Assembly (NCBI GenBank): GCA_916048095.2
Contig: OU696587.1
Coordinates: 4,029,993 to 4,093,992 of the forward strand
Origin: Sacculina carcini
Lineage: Eukaryota; Arthropoda; Thecostraca; Sacculinidae
Reading direction: 5' to 3'
Length of the DNA stretch: 64,000 nt
The position numbers and the translations under genes are program-made. Of the stretch, positions 1 through 10,453 are shown piece after piece (position 1 is the stretch's first letter; each line of letters begins with the position of its first letter). Under the pieces are notes generated by a model, which saw only the letters and a list, made by a program, of their open reading frames with translations, was not told the origin of the DNA and did not search any database.

Positions 1-3000
1 AATATGTCGTGTTATTTCACTTGGTTCCTGATTGCAATATGTCGTGTTGTTTCACTTGGTTCCTGATTGCAATATGTCGTATTGTTTCACTTGGTTCCTG
101 ATTGCAATATGTCGTGTTATTTCACTTGGTTCCTGATTGCAATATGTCGTGTTGTTTCACTTGGTTCCTGATTGCAATATGTCGTGTTGTTTCACTTGGT
201 TCCTGATTGCAATATGTCGTGTTGTTTCACTTGGTTCCTGATTGCAATACGTCGTGTTGCTTCACTTGGTTCCTGATTGCAATACGTCGTGTTGCTTCAC
301 TTGGTTCCTGATTGCAATATGTCGTGTTGTTTCACTTGGTTCCTGACTGCAATATGTCGTGTTGTTTCACTTGGTTCCTGACTGCAATATGTCGTGTTGT
401 TTCACTTGGTTCCTGATTGCAATATGTCGTGTTGTTTCACTTGGTTCCTGATTGCAATATGTCGTGTTATTTCACTTGGTTCCTGATTGCAATATGTCGT
501 GTTGCTTCACTTGGTTCCTGATTGCAATATGTCGTGTTGTTTCACTTGGTTCCTGATTGCAATACGTCGTGTTGCTTCACTTGGTTCCTGACTGCAATAT
601 GTCGTGTTGCTTCACTTGGTTCCTGATTGCAATATGTCGTGTTGTTTCACTTGGTTCCTGACTGCAATATGTCGTGTTGTTTCACTTGGTTCCTGACTGC
701 AATATGTCGTGTTGTTTCACTTGGTTCCTGATTGCAATATGTCGTGTTGTTTCACTTGGTTCCTGATTGCAATATGTCGTGTTATTTCACTTGGTTCCTG
801 ATTGCAATATGTCGTGTTGTTTCACTTGGTTCCTGATTGCAATATGTCGTATTGTTTCACTTGGTTCCTGATTGCAATATGTCGTATTCACCGTTCGCTT
901 GTCACTAGAGGATTGTGTTCAGGTGAGCTGTGGTCAAGGACATGAGCAGGTTCCAAGCAGTTCCAAACCCTGATTTCGTCATGTCGGCGATCTCGATGGC
1001 AACTGGATGTTGTTTCACTTGGTTCCTGATTGCAATATGTCGTGTTATTTCACTTGGTTCCTGATTGCAATATGTCGTGTTGTTTCACTTGGTTCCTGAT
1101 TGCAATATGTCGTGTTGTTTCACTTGGTTCCTGATTGCAATATGTCGTGTTGTTTCACTTGGTTCCTGATTGCAATACGTCGTGTTGCTTCACTTGGTTC
1201 CTGATTGCAATACGTCGTGTTGCTTCACTTGGTTCCTGATTGCAATATGTCGTGTTGTTTCACTTGGTTCCTGACTGCAATATGTCGTGTTGTTTCACTT
1301 GGTTCCTGACTGCAATATGTCGTGTTGTTTCACTTGGTTCCTGATTGCAATATGTCGTGTTGTTTCACTTGGTTCCTGATTGCAATATGTCGTGTTATTT
1401 CACTTGGTTCCTGATTGCAATATGTCGTGTTGCTTCACTTGGTTCCTGATTGCAATATGTCGTGTTGTTTCACTTGGTTCCTGATTGCAATACGTCGTGT
1501 TGCTTCACTTGGTTCCTGACTGCAATATGTCGTGTTGCTTCACTTGGTTCCTGATTGCAATATGTCGTGTTGTTTCACTTGGTTCCTGACTGCAATATGT
1601 CGTGTTGTTTCACTTGGTTCCTGACTGCAATATGTCGTGTTGTTTCACTTGGTTCCTGACTGCAATATGTCGTGTTGTTTCACTTGGTTCCTGACTGCAA
1701 TATGTCGTGTTGTTTCACTTGGTTCCTGATTGCAATATGTCGTATTGTTTCACTTGGTTCCTGATTGCAATATGTCGTATTCACCGTTCGCTTGTCACTA
1801 GAGGATTGTGTTCAGGTGAGCTGTGGTCAAGGACATGAGCAGGTTCCAAGCAGTTCCAAACCCTGATTTCGTCATGTCGGCGATCTCGATGGCAACTGGA
1901 TGTTGTTTCACTTGGTTCCTGATTGCAATATGTCGTGTTATTTCACTTGGTTCCTGATTGCAATATGTCGTGTTGTTTCACTTGGTTCCTGATTGCAATA
2001 TGTCGTGTTGTTTCACTTGGTTCCTGATTGCAATATGTCGTGTTGTTTCACTTGGTTCCTGATTGCAATATGTCGTATTGTTTCACTTGATTCCTGATTG
2101 CAATATGTCGTATTCACCGTTCGCTTGTCACTAGAGGATTGTGTTCAGGTGAGCTGTGGTCAAGGACATGAGCAGGTTCCAAGCAGTTCCAAACCCTGAT
2201 TTCGTCATGTCGGCGATCTCGATGGCAACTGGATGTTGTTTCACTTGGTTCCTGATTGCAATATGTCGTGTTGTTTCACTTGGTTCCTGATTGCAATATG
2301 TCGTGTTGTTTCACTAGGTTCCTGATTGCAATATGTCGTGTTGTTTCACTTGGTTCCTGATTGCAATATGTCGTGTTATTTCACTTGGTTCCTGATTGCA
2401 ATATGTCGTGTTGTTTCACTTGGTTCCTGATTGCAATATGTCGTGTTATTTCACTTGGTTCCTGATTGCAATATGTCGTGTTGCTTCACTTGGTTCCTGA
2501 TTGCAATATGTCGTGTTGTTTCACTTGGTTCCTGATTGCAATACGTCGTGTTGCTTCACTTGGTTCCTGACTGCAATATGTCGTGTTGCTTCACTTGGTT
2601 CCTGATTGCAATATGTCGTGTTGTTTCACTTGGTTCCTGACTGCAATATGTCGTGTTGTTTCACTTGGTTCCTGACTGCAATATGTCGTGTTGTTTCACT
2701 TGGTTCCTGATTGCAATATGTCGTGTTGTTTCACTTGGTTCCTGATTGCAATATGTCGTGTTATTTCACTTGGTTCCTGATTGCAATATGTCGTGTTGTT
2801 TCACTTGGTTCCTGATTGCAATATGTCGTATTGTTTCACTTGGTTCCTGATTGCAATATGTCGTATTCACCGTTCGCTTGTCACTAGAGGATTGTGTTCA
2901 GGTGAGCTGTGGTCAAGGACATGAGCAGGTTCCAAGCAGTTCCAAACCCTGATTTCGTCATGTCGGCGATCTCGATGGCAACTGGATGTTGTTTCACTTG

Positions 3001-3512
3001 GTTCCTGATTGCAATATGTCGTGTTGTTTCACTTGGTTCCTGATTGCAATATGTCGTGTTGTTTCACTAGGTTCCTGATTGCAATATGTCGTGTTGTTTC
3101 ACTTGGTTCCTGATTGCAATATGTCGTGTTGTTTCACTTGGTTCCTGACTGCAATATGTCGTATTGTTTCACTTGGTTCCTGATTGCAATATGTCGTGTT
3201 ATTTCACTTGGTTCCTGATTGCAATATGTCGTCTTGTTTCACCTGGTTCCTGATTGCAATATGTCGTGTTGTTTCACTTGGTTCCTGATTGCAATATGTC
3301 GTGTTGCTTCACTTGGTTCCTGATTGCAATATGTCGTGTTGTTTCACTTGGTTCCTGATTGCAATATGTCGTGTTGTTTCACTTGGTTCCTGATTGCAAT
3401 ATGTCGTGTTGTTTCACTTGGTTCCTGACTGCAATATGTCGTATTGTTTCACTTGGTTCCTGATTGCAATATGTCGTGTTGTTTCACTTGGTTCCTGATT
3501 GCAATATGTCGT
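1..3512. repeat. 35-bp minisatellite array 1 with higher-order structure
   Basis: Head-to-tail 35-bp units of the form aatatgtcgtgttgtttcac followed by ttggttcctg and attgc, already under way at base 1. Units differ at a few fixed sites: tatg or tacg, gttg/gtta/gttgc, and gatt or gact. The array is broken by about 124-bp non-repeat spacers at 886-1009, 1779-1902, 2112-2235 and 2865-2988, which are near-identical to one another. The unit length is not a multiple of three and no long reading frame crosses it. It ends about 290 bp past the stop codon of the EGF gene. Confidence 0.97.
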
Positions 3513-3800
3513 ATTCACCGTTCGCTTGTCACTGGAGGATTGTGTTCAGGTGAGCTGTGGTCAAGGACATGAGCAGGTTCCAAAGCACTCTTGGTTTACT
3601 ATGGCTGCTCCGAATCTAACTGTCTGGTCTTGACTTGTGGACTGTCCGTCTTCCTTGTACCGAAAGCTCCTAAGAGTTGACGATTTTATGGTTGCATGAT
3701 TTCCTAGCTTGTGTCATATAGGAGATGTAACGCACTTGATGTCTGAGTTTCAATATCAGAACATGAGACTGAAGAAGAACTTGAGCCGGTGGAGCCGTCA
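3513..3800. other. Unique right flank of minisatellite; 3' flank of EGF gene
   Basis: Begins with the same roughly 70 bp (attcaccgttcgcttgtcac onward) that forms the left half of every spacer inside the array, then continues into single-copy sequence. No gene seen. The EGF gene on the minus strand ends at 3801, so this is its 3' flank or 3' UTR. No clear AATAAA on the minus strand was found. Confidence 0.7.
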
Positions 3801-6800
3801 TTATCTTCTATCCGACCGGCCGTTGTCTGAACCACTTGGATTCATTTGATAAGAGTTTGAGCTATGACGTGAAATGATTGAAGTACTGTCAGCATTATGC
3901 AATGAACTACCGCTGTGGTAATTCTGCGAGGTATCAACAATTCCAGGGTTCTGTTTTCCAATCTTGTCACTCTTTTTTGTTTCACGTCCCATACTGCAAG
4001 ATTTTTCTAGGGTATACGACTTTTCGCAAACAGGTTGCTGTGCTTGGCCGATTTCATGTTCCTCTTGGCGTCTAATAGACTCTCTGCTTCCATACAGGCG
4101 CGTGTGAAGTGAGTCATTGGAGGAAAGATAAACCGAGGATGTATTGCTGACTGATCCTTCGATTGAAACTTCACTCGAGTTTCTGCTTGGTCTTTCTCGA
4201 GTGCTTCTTTTGCTGTTTGCGTGCCCATTGATTGACCCACTTCTTGATATAGTTTCTTGGCGTTCATAACCGCGGCTAGTGGACTTCACACTTGCACGAG
4301 ACTTTTCCGGATTGTTGCGTGTCTGCACCGTATCGGCTTCATTAATCGTCTCCACAGTGGTGATACTGGTGCCGTTATTGACCGGTGCGTCGCGTTGATT
4401 CCGTCCAGGACGGTTGCGCAACAGTTGTTCACACTCCAGGGCGTCTTCAAGTGCTGCTAGGTTGTTGAGCTTGTTGAGTTTGCGTTTCCTCGTCTTTATT
4501 TTTACCACACAGCACATGCAGAAACATAGTAGAACGACAATTAAGAAGAGTATTCCGGTGATAATAAGGTAATGGATCACAGCTCTCTTGTGTTCTTGGT
4601 GCAATTTGAGTAGTTTTCTCCTGTCGTGCAGCTCTCGTTCAATACTATTTCTCCACTCGTGATCAGACGAATCTTTGGCAATAATTCGACTATCATGAGA
4701 CACAGAAACAGGTTTTCTGGTGCTACTTTGGAGTGGAATCGTCAAAGCTTGTTCTTGGTGTTTTGTCTGATCCTTTAACTCGCAGAGTCGACCTTGCACC
4801 GCTTCTGGACAAATGCACGAGAAGTTTGTTCCTCCCTGATTTATGCACTGGCCTCCATTCAGACACGGCGACTTGGCCAGACACACGTCCTCAATCACGC
4901 ACCGGGGATCGTTGACACCGGCTGATTTCCAGCCGAGCTGGCGGTCACAGTTACAGCTGAATCCTGCCATGCTGCTCGGATCAGGACTGCACTGGAAATG
5001 GTCACCGCACGTGGCTGAATTTACCGCACATACATCCACCGGCTCAGTGCACTTGGTACCAGACCACCCTGCAGCACACTTGCACGAGAAGCGGCCATCA
5101 GTCAGTGACGAGCAGGTACCTCCGTTCCCACACGGGCTGAGCGCCAAACATGCGTCACTGACGCGACATTTTCCTGTGGCAGGATCTGTTGACCAGCCCG
5201 GCTTGTGCTCACAACCGCAACTGAAGCCGAGCGGTGAGCTCTTGGTCTTGTGACACTGCCATCCCTTTCCACAAGTGTGCTTGATATCTGTGCACGGTCT
5301 CCGAAGACGTTCACACCTTGCACCTGTCCATTTGGAGTTGCATTGACAGTGATAGTGCTCTTGTCCGACCGGCATGCACGTGCCGCCGTTATTGCACGGC
5401 GTGAGGGCCTGGCAGGCATCGTGGAGCACACAGCGCGGATCTTGCTGAGAAACAGCCCGATATCCCGGTTGTGTTTCACAGTCACATTTGTAGCCGACCG
5501 CACTGTATGTGTCTCGGCTACACTTGAAGCCGTCGTTACAAAGTCCGGGCTGCTGAGAACACGGATCGCGGTATTGCTCGCAGTGCCGTCCGGTCCATGT
5601 AGGAGGACACTTGCACTCGGCCCGTAATTGTCCGTATGGTCCCATGACATTCTGGCAGATTCCGCCGTTACGACAAGTGTTGTCGGCCAGACACGCGTCG
5701 TATTTAATGCACGTGGGGTCTTGTGGGGAACGAGCCTTCCATCCGGGACGATCAGCACACTCGCAGTAGTAGCCTAGCTGCGATTCTGGATGTCTCACAC
5801 AAGAAAACTCGCCACACATTTGCTGATTTCTGCTGCACGGGTTCTTTGGCCGCTCGCACGTCTTGCCGCCCCATGCAGGCGTGCAGTGACACTGAAAGAG
5901 GTTGTGGCGCGTTCTACTTGATACGCAAGTGCCACCGTTCTTGCAGGGTGATGTGTGCTCACAGATGTTGTCCGGAACACACTGAGGCTGGGTGGGCGAG
6001 AGAGCACGATATCCACGCGTCTTGAAGCAGTTGCACGAGAAGCCGACTGGCGATTCCCCGTCACGCTGACATTGGCCCTTATCGCCACACACAGCGCCGT
6101 GAAGGCAGGGATTTCGAGGCTCCCTGCATGTTGATCCTTGCCATATTGGCGGACAAACACATTTGGCTTGGTCTTCATCACTGATTGTTCCGCCGTTTAC
6201 ACAAAGCACTGTGCTTTTCCCGTCCATTCTTACACAGTTGGGGTCAGTTAATGAGCGAGTCTTCCATCCCTTCCGCACTTGGCAGTTGCAACTATATCCC
6301 GGCTGGCTTGCAATATCTCGAGTACACGTCCAGCCATCACCGCACAACTGAGACGCTTCATCACAGGGATTTCTGGGTATCTCGCATCGTTCACCTGTCC
6401 ATGAGGGCTTGCATTGACAAGTGAAACTGTCTGTGGTAGCCAAGCTGCTTCCTGTCTGAATAGCAGTGCAGGTGCCTCCGTTCTGACACGGACGCTTTGC
6501 GACACATATATCAGTCATTTTGCAGATTGGATTTGTGTCGGAAGTCGGCGCCCATCCTGGTCGGTCGAAACAGTTGCAAGCGTAACCGAGCAAACTGTTG
6601 GCCTTTCTTGAACATTTCCAACTTTTCCCGCACGGATTTGATTTGCACGGGTCGTTTCTTATGCTACATGTTCTTCCTGTCCATGCGGGAGAACATGAAC
6701 AGCGATATCCATTTCCATTGGTATTTGAGCAGGTACCACCATTGTTGCAAGGCTTTACTGCTAAACAATGATCTGAAATGGTACATTTGGGGTTTGAGGC

Positions 6801-7667
6801 GGATATTGCCTTCCATCCTTGTTTCCGTGAGCAGCCACAGTTAACTCCCGATACAGTGTTCTCGTCGCGCTCACACTGAAAACCAGATCCGCAAATATTT
6901 GAGTTTTTGCACGGATCTCGCGGTTTTCTGCATGTCGTTCCAGTCCATGCCGGGTGGCAGACACAGCTGAAACTTTTGCGACCTCGGGACACGCAGGTAC
7001 CGCCGTTGGCACATAGCTTCTTGTCGAGACAAGGATCCGATCGAACACACTGCGGATGTTTCAGGGATCTTGCCTCCCAGCCGAGTCTTCTGTGACAGTT
7101 ACAATTGTAGCCGGCCACGTTTGTCACGTCCCGTGAACACTTCCAGCCACTGCCGCAGGGATTGTTGCCACCGATGTTGCAGGGGTTGTACGGCAATTGG
7201 CATGTTCTGCCTGCCCAGGCGCCGGAGCATTGGCACTTGAATCCGTTTTCCGTTGCTTGACATAATCCTCCGTTCTTGCATGGTTTGTCGGCCAGACAGA
7301 CGTCGATGAGGACACATCTCGGGTCGATCTTCGATATGGCACGGTAGCCCGGGTATTTGTTGCAACCACAGGTGAAACCAGGCGGAGAGTCGATGGTTTG
7401 ACACTTCCAACCAGGGCCACACGGGTTGCGCGAACATTTGTTGCGACCTCTGATGTAGATGAGGTCGCCGTGTTGTTGTCGATACATCTCGACACGTTGG
7501 AGCATCAGCAGAAGGCCGATTACGCTCCAGAAGCGCATGAAATATTTGCATGAAGAATGCATAGTTGAGCGATCAGTAAGAATCTGAACTTCACAGCTCG
7601 ATTGCTTAACCGAAAATGCAATATGTCTAGTACATGACGTTTCAGTTGCGTTTATGTTATTTTTCAA
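3801..7667 (-). CDS. Single-pass membrane protein with 20 EGF-like domains, copy 1
   Basis: Open frame of 1288 codons without introns. Met1-35 is unlikely to be translated: Met36 (ATG at 7560-7562) is followed by a basic and hydrophobic stretch (about 43-56) that looks like a signal peptide, so that is the probable start. About residues 74-965 hold ten repeats of a two-domain pair. Type A has CGxGWxC, then GYxCxC and GWxxxS..DPxC. Type B is a classical EGF with PCxNGGTC, CxCxPxWTGxxC and a linking PRNPC. Most domains lack the calcium-binding D-x-D/N-E-C signature. One hydrophobic segment at about 1028-1052, ending in a Cys-rich patch and KTRKRK, is a type I membrane anchor. The roughly 235-residue tail is rich in Ser, Arg and Asn with several Tyr; I see no ITIM or known docking motif. 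The pair architecture suggests an adhesion or receptor role, which is inference. No orthologue is recognised. Confidence 0.88.
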   Translation of the reverse strand: MKNNINATETSCTRHIAFSVKQSSCEVQILTDRSTMHSSCKYFMRFWSVIGLLLMLQRVEMYRQQHGDLIYIRGRNKCSRNPCGPGWKCQTIDSPPGFTCGCNKYPGYRAISKIDPRCVLIDVCLADKPCKNGGLCQATENGFKCQCSGAWAGRTCQLPYNPCNIGGNNPCGSGWKCSRDVTNVAGYNCNCHRRLGWEARSLKHPQCVRSDPCLDKKLCANGGTCVSRGRKSFSCVCHPAWTGTTCRKPRDPCKNSNICGSGFQCERDENTVSGVNCGCSRKQGWKAISASNPKCTISDHCLAVKPCNNGGTCSNTNGNGYRCSCSPAWTGRTCSIRNDPCKSNPCGKSWKCSRKANSLLGYACNCFDRPGWAPTSDTNPICKMTDICVAKRPCQNGGTCTAIQTGSSLATTDSFTCQCKPSWTGERCEIPRNPCDEASQLCGDGWTCTRDIASQPGYSCNCQVRKGWKTRSLTDPNCVRMDGKSTVLCVNGGTISDEDQAKCVCPPIWQGSTCREPRNPCLHGAVCGDKGQCQRDGESPVGFSCNCFKTRGYRALSPTQPQCVPDNICEHTSPCKNGGTCVSSRTRHNLFQCHCTPAWGGKTCERPKNPCSRNQQMCGEFSCVRHPESQLGYYCECADRPGWKARSPQDPTCIKYDACLADNTCRNGGICQNVMGPYGQLRAECKCPPTWTGRHCEQYRDPCSQQPGLCNDGFKCSRDTYSAVGYKCDCETQPGYRAVSQQDPRCVLHDACQALTPCNNGGTCMPVGQEHYHCQCNSKWTGARCERLRRPCTDIKHTCGKGWQCHKTKSSPLGFSCGCEHKPGWSTDPATGKCRVSDACLALSPCGNGGTCSSLTDGRFSCKCAAGWSGTKCTEPVDVCAVNSATCGDHFQCSPDPSSMAGFSCNCDRQLGWKSAGVNDPRCVIEDVCLAKSPCLNGGQCINQGGTNFSCICPEAVQGRLCELKDQTKHQEQALTIPLQSSTRKPVSVSHDSRIIAKDSSDHEWRNSIERELHDRRKLLKLHQEHKRAVIHYLIITGILFLIVVLLCFCMCCVVKIKTRKRKLNKLNNLAALEDALECEQLLRNRPGRNQRDAPVNNGTSITTVETINEADTVQTRNNPEKSRASVKSTSRGYERQETISRSGSINGHANSKRSTRERPSRNSSEVSIEGSVSNTSSVYLSSNDSLHTRLYGSRESIRRQEEHEIGQAQQPVCEKSYTLEKSCSMGRETKKSDKIGKQNPGIVDTSQNYHSGSSLHNADSTSIISRHSSNSYQMNPSGSDNGRSDRR

Positions 7668-8172
7668 TAAAACACCCGCATTATTTCATGCAGAGCTTCA
7701 CAATATATCAAATGCGTACTTTTTGTATATAATAATTCAAGATTTCCCGTGCTTTTACCTATTACCGTCCTCTATGTGAACGAATATATTTGCATTTTGA
7801 TTTACATTAGATTTGACAGATTCAATCATGCTATTGGGACAAATAAGCTTAATTGGTTAGCCCACCGTGTAACACATTTGCACTATTTTTCATATAGAAT
7901 ATGCGCTTTTTCAAAAGCAACAATGTTACAAATGATATATATATATTTTTAGCCTTTTAAATAACGAATCATGGGTAAATGTTAATTATGCTATTAAGCA
8001 TCGAGGTGTTTACAAGACACCGCATTGGTACAGTTCATGCCTGTGTGTATGCGCGCGTGTTGGTGAACGTTCGCCTGTATGTTCGTGTGTACGTGTGTGT
8101 ACGTATGTATGTGTGTGTGTGTAGCAACAGAAGCCGCGGCCACATAAAGCCATACAACCGGGTAAGCTTGCC

Positions 8173-8252
<80 letters not shown>
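8173..8252. repeat. (AC)n microsatellite
   Basis: About 40 AC dinucleotides. The matching tract in copy 2 (48141-48188) is little more than half as long. Confidence 0.97.
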
Positions 8253-8256
<4 letters not shown>

Positions 8257-8814
8257 CACACACCTAGAGCGGAAATGACACACAAAAACGCGAATAGCCT
8301 GGGCACGTGTGGTTTTTTGCGACCACGTGAAAGCTCTTCTCGCACACCCACACACAAGCACACATACACACGCGAGCGAGCAAACTGAAGCCCTGTGTGT
8401 GTGTGTGTGAGGCATAAACAAGTGGTTCACGGCCACGCGCCGAAACACAACACAAAACAGCGGCGGTAACAAGCTGACAATAGCATTGGCATGAAAATGA
8501 AACCAAGTAGGGTTCTACTAGTGCAGCTGGCAATGTCGCATCATTTAGAGAGCAAGTTATTTCCATTTAGAAGTGGATAATTAACCCCGTTAATTGCGCG
8601 TCTGGCTCCGCCACTGCACCAATTGAATTTCTTCCTTCCACACAACGCCACCTAGATACGGCGTCGGCCCACCGCGTGCGATCACGAGCGCTCACGAGCA
8701 ATGTTTTCTAAAGGCACTTCCCTTTGGCGCCTCTAGAATATTTTTTAACTCAAGCAATATTAATTATTTTTCATAAGAAAAAAGTTTCGAGCACAAATCC
8801 TCCTGTATAACACG

Positions 8815-8820
8815 TTTATT
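8815..8820 (-). promoter_or_regulatory. AAAS: AAAS polyadenylation signal, copy 1
   Basis: Minus-strand AATAAA, 56 bp downstream of the AAAS stop codon. The same hexamer exists in copy 2 (48889-48894) but is separated from the stop codon by a 4.5-kb LINE. Confidence 0.6.
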
Positions 8821-8875
8821 TACACACAGACACACAAAACGTACGCATACACAAACAACCCTAGCAAAAAACCAC

Positions 8876-9638
8876 TCAAATATCGTCGGATGACCGTTGT
8901 GTCCACAGAGAACACGCAACACCCAGGTGTCGAGAGTCATGCAGAGAATTCAGCGACAACGCGGCGGGATCAACAGCGGCAGACAGACATACAACATCGG
9001 CTGTATGTGTCGGTACGTGCTGTACACGACCACTAGACCAACACTACGCACACACACATGCACACACACACACACACACATACATACACATGTACACACT
9101 CAAGCACGGAAACCCGTAAAGCTACAAGTAAAGCGAATCAAGAATTAAAACAACAGCGAAAATAATAGAAAAATAAAGCGTAATAAATCAGTTAAATCCT
9201 CATATAAAACAAAATTAAAAAAAAACAAAAACCTTAATATATTGATCAATGATCAGTGTGTGTGTGTGTGTGTAAGTGTATGTGTATAGCACCCACTATG
9301 GTGAGATTGGCCGATACAGAGGATGGGAGGCCTTCTCGCTGATACTCCAGCCCCATCACTCTCTCCGACACCTCACCGCAAATCACTCCACTACACACAC
9401 ACATACACACACACATACATATGACATTCTCAAAAATAGAAACACCAGAACGAGTATGATTATGCGCTCCCACCGAGTTTATTTCAGGCAGGAATGAGCT
9501 CATCTTTACCGCCTCCCAGTTGTCATAACTAGCTCTTATTTATATTTATTGTTTTTTGGCTTGTGATGAAGGCCGAAATTTTGTTACAATCATTGATGCG
9601 TCTGATTGGAAAGCTACATTCCTCTATATCTCTTCTAA

Positions 9639-9692
<54 letters not shown>

Positions 9693-10046
9693 TGTGTATT
9701 TTTGCATATATGTGCTTATCTGTTTTGTGTACGTGCGCGTGTGTGTGTGTGTCTGCGCGTGATTGTGTATGTGTATGACTCTTGTGCTTGTGTATGTGTG
9801 TGAGCGCTTTTGAGACCTTCGGGTGAAAAGCACGATATAAATGTCTTAATGTAATGTAATGTGTGTGTGTGTGTGTGATGGCAACCAGGCAGTAAGCAGT
9901 GGTGGTAGAGATAGGCCGGCACATGAGGCACGTAACAGCAGCACAACACAACAATCAACAAACGATACTGCCACGTGACTGCCACGTGGCTCCCACGACA
10001 TGCAGCCCACAAGACCACCCACACTGCCACACACACACCGCATTTC

Positions 10047-10084
<38 letters not shown>

Positions 10085-10404
10085 AGCGTACACCGAACGT
10101 TACTGCGAATCCAAATAAGTATTATGAATATTAATCTATGAAAAATAATTAACAAGATTTTATAAGCATTACTCTTATATCATTAAAAATATAAATTTCA
10201 ACAAATCATGTAGTCATGTTGTTTTAGTTGATTGTTTGTGCATGTGTGTGTGTTTGTATGTGTGTGTGTGTGTGGCGGGTACGATAGCGGGCCGAGAGAG
10301 GAGTCTATTTGTACACAAGTCGTGTCGATCACAAGACTGATAGAACACATCTGCTGCGACACCAGTGCAGAACGAAACGACGTGTAATAAACCCCTGCAC
10401 ACAA

Positions 10405-10453
<49 letters not shown>

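Larger units (their letters stand above)
7668..8875. other. EGF-AAAS intergenic region with long AC tract
   Basis: Contains the 5' flank of the EGF gene and the 3' UTR of AAAS, both minus strand. An (AC)n run of about 80 bp lies at 8173-8252, with shorter GT and AC runs on either side. The only gene signal is a minus-strand AATAAA (tttatt on +, 8815-8820), 56 bp past the AAAS stop codon. The open frames here are translations of (AC)n and are not genes. Confidence 0.7.

Noticed and set aside
1..3512. CRISPR array
   Set aside because: Units abut with no unique spacers, the few interruptions are identical to each other, and the genome is eukaryotic.
5102..5758. Long antisense or out-of-frame ORFs over both EGF genes (e.g. 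218, 150 and 136 codons)
   Set aside because: They mirror the cysteine-repeat coding frame, recur at each EGF repeat and show no domain of their own.
8010..8369. ORFs made of alternating Cys-Val or Thr-His
   Set aside because: Translations of (AC)n/(GT)n microsatellites; they recur wherever such tracts lie.
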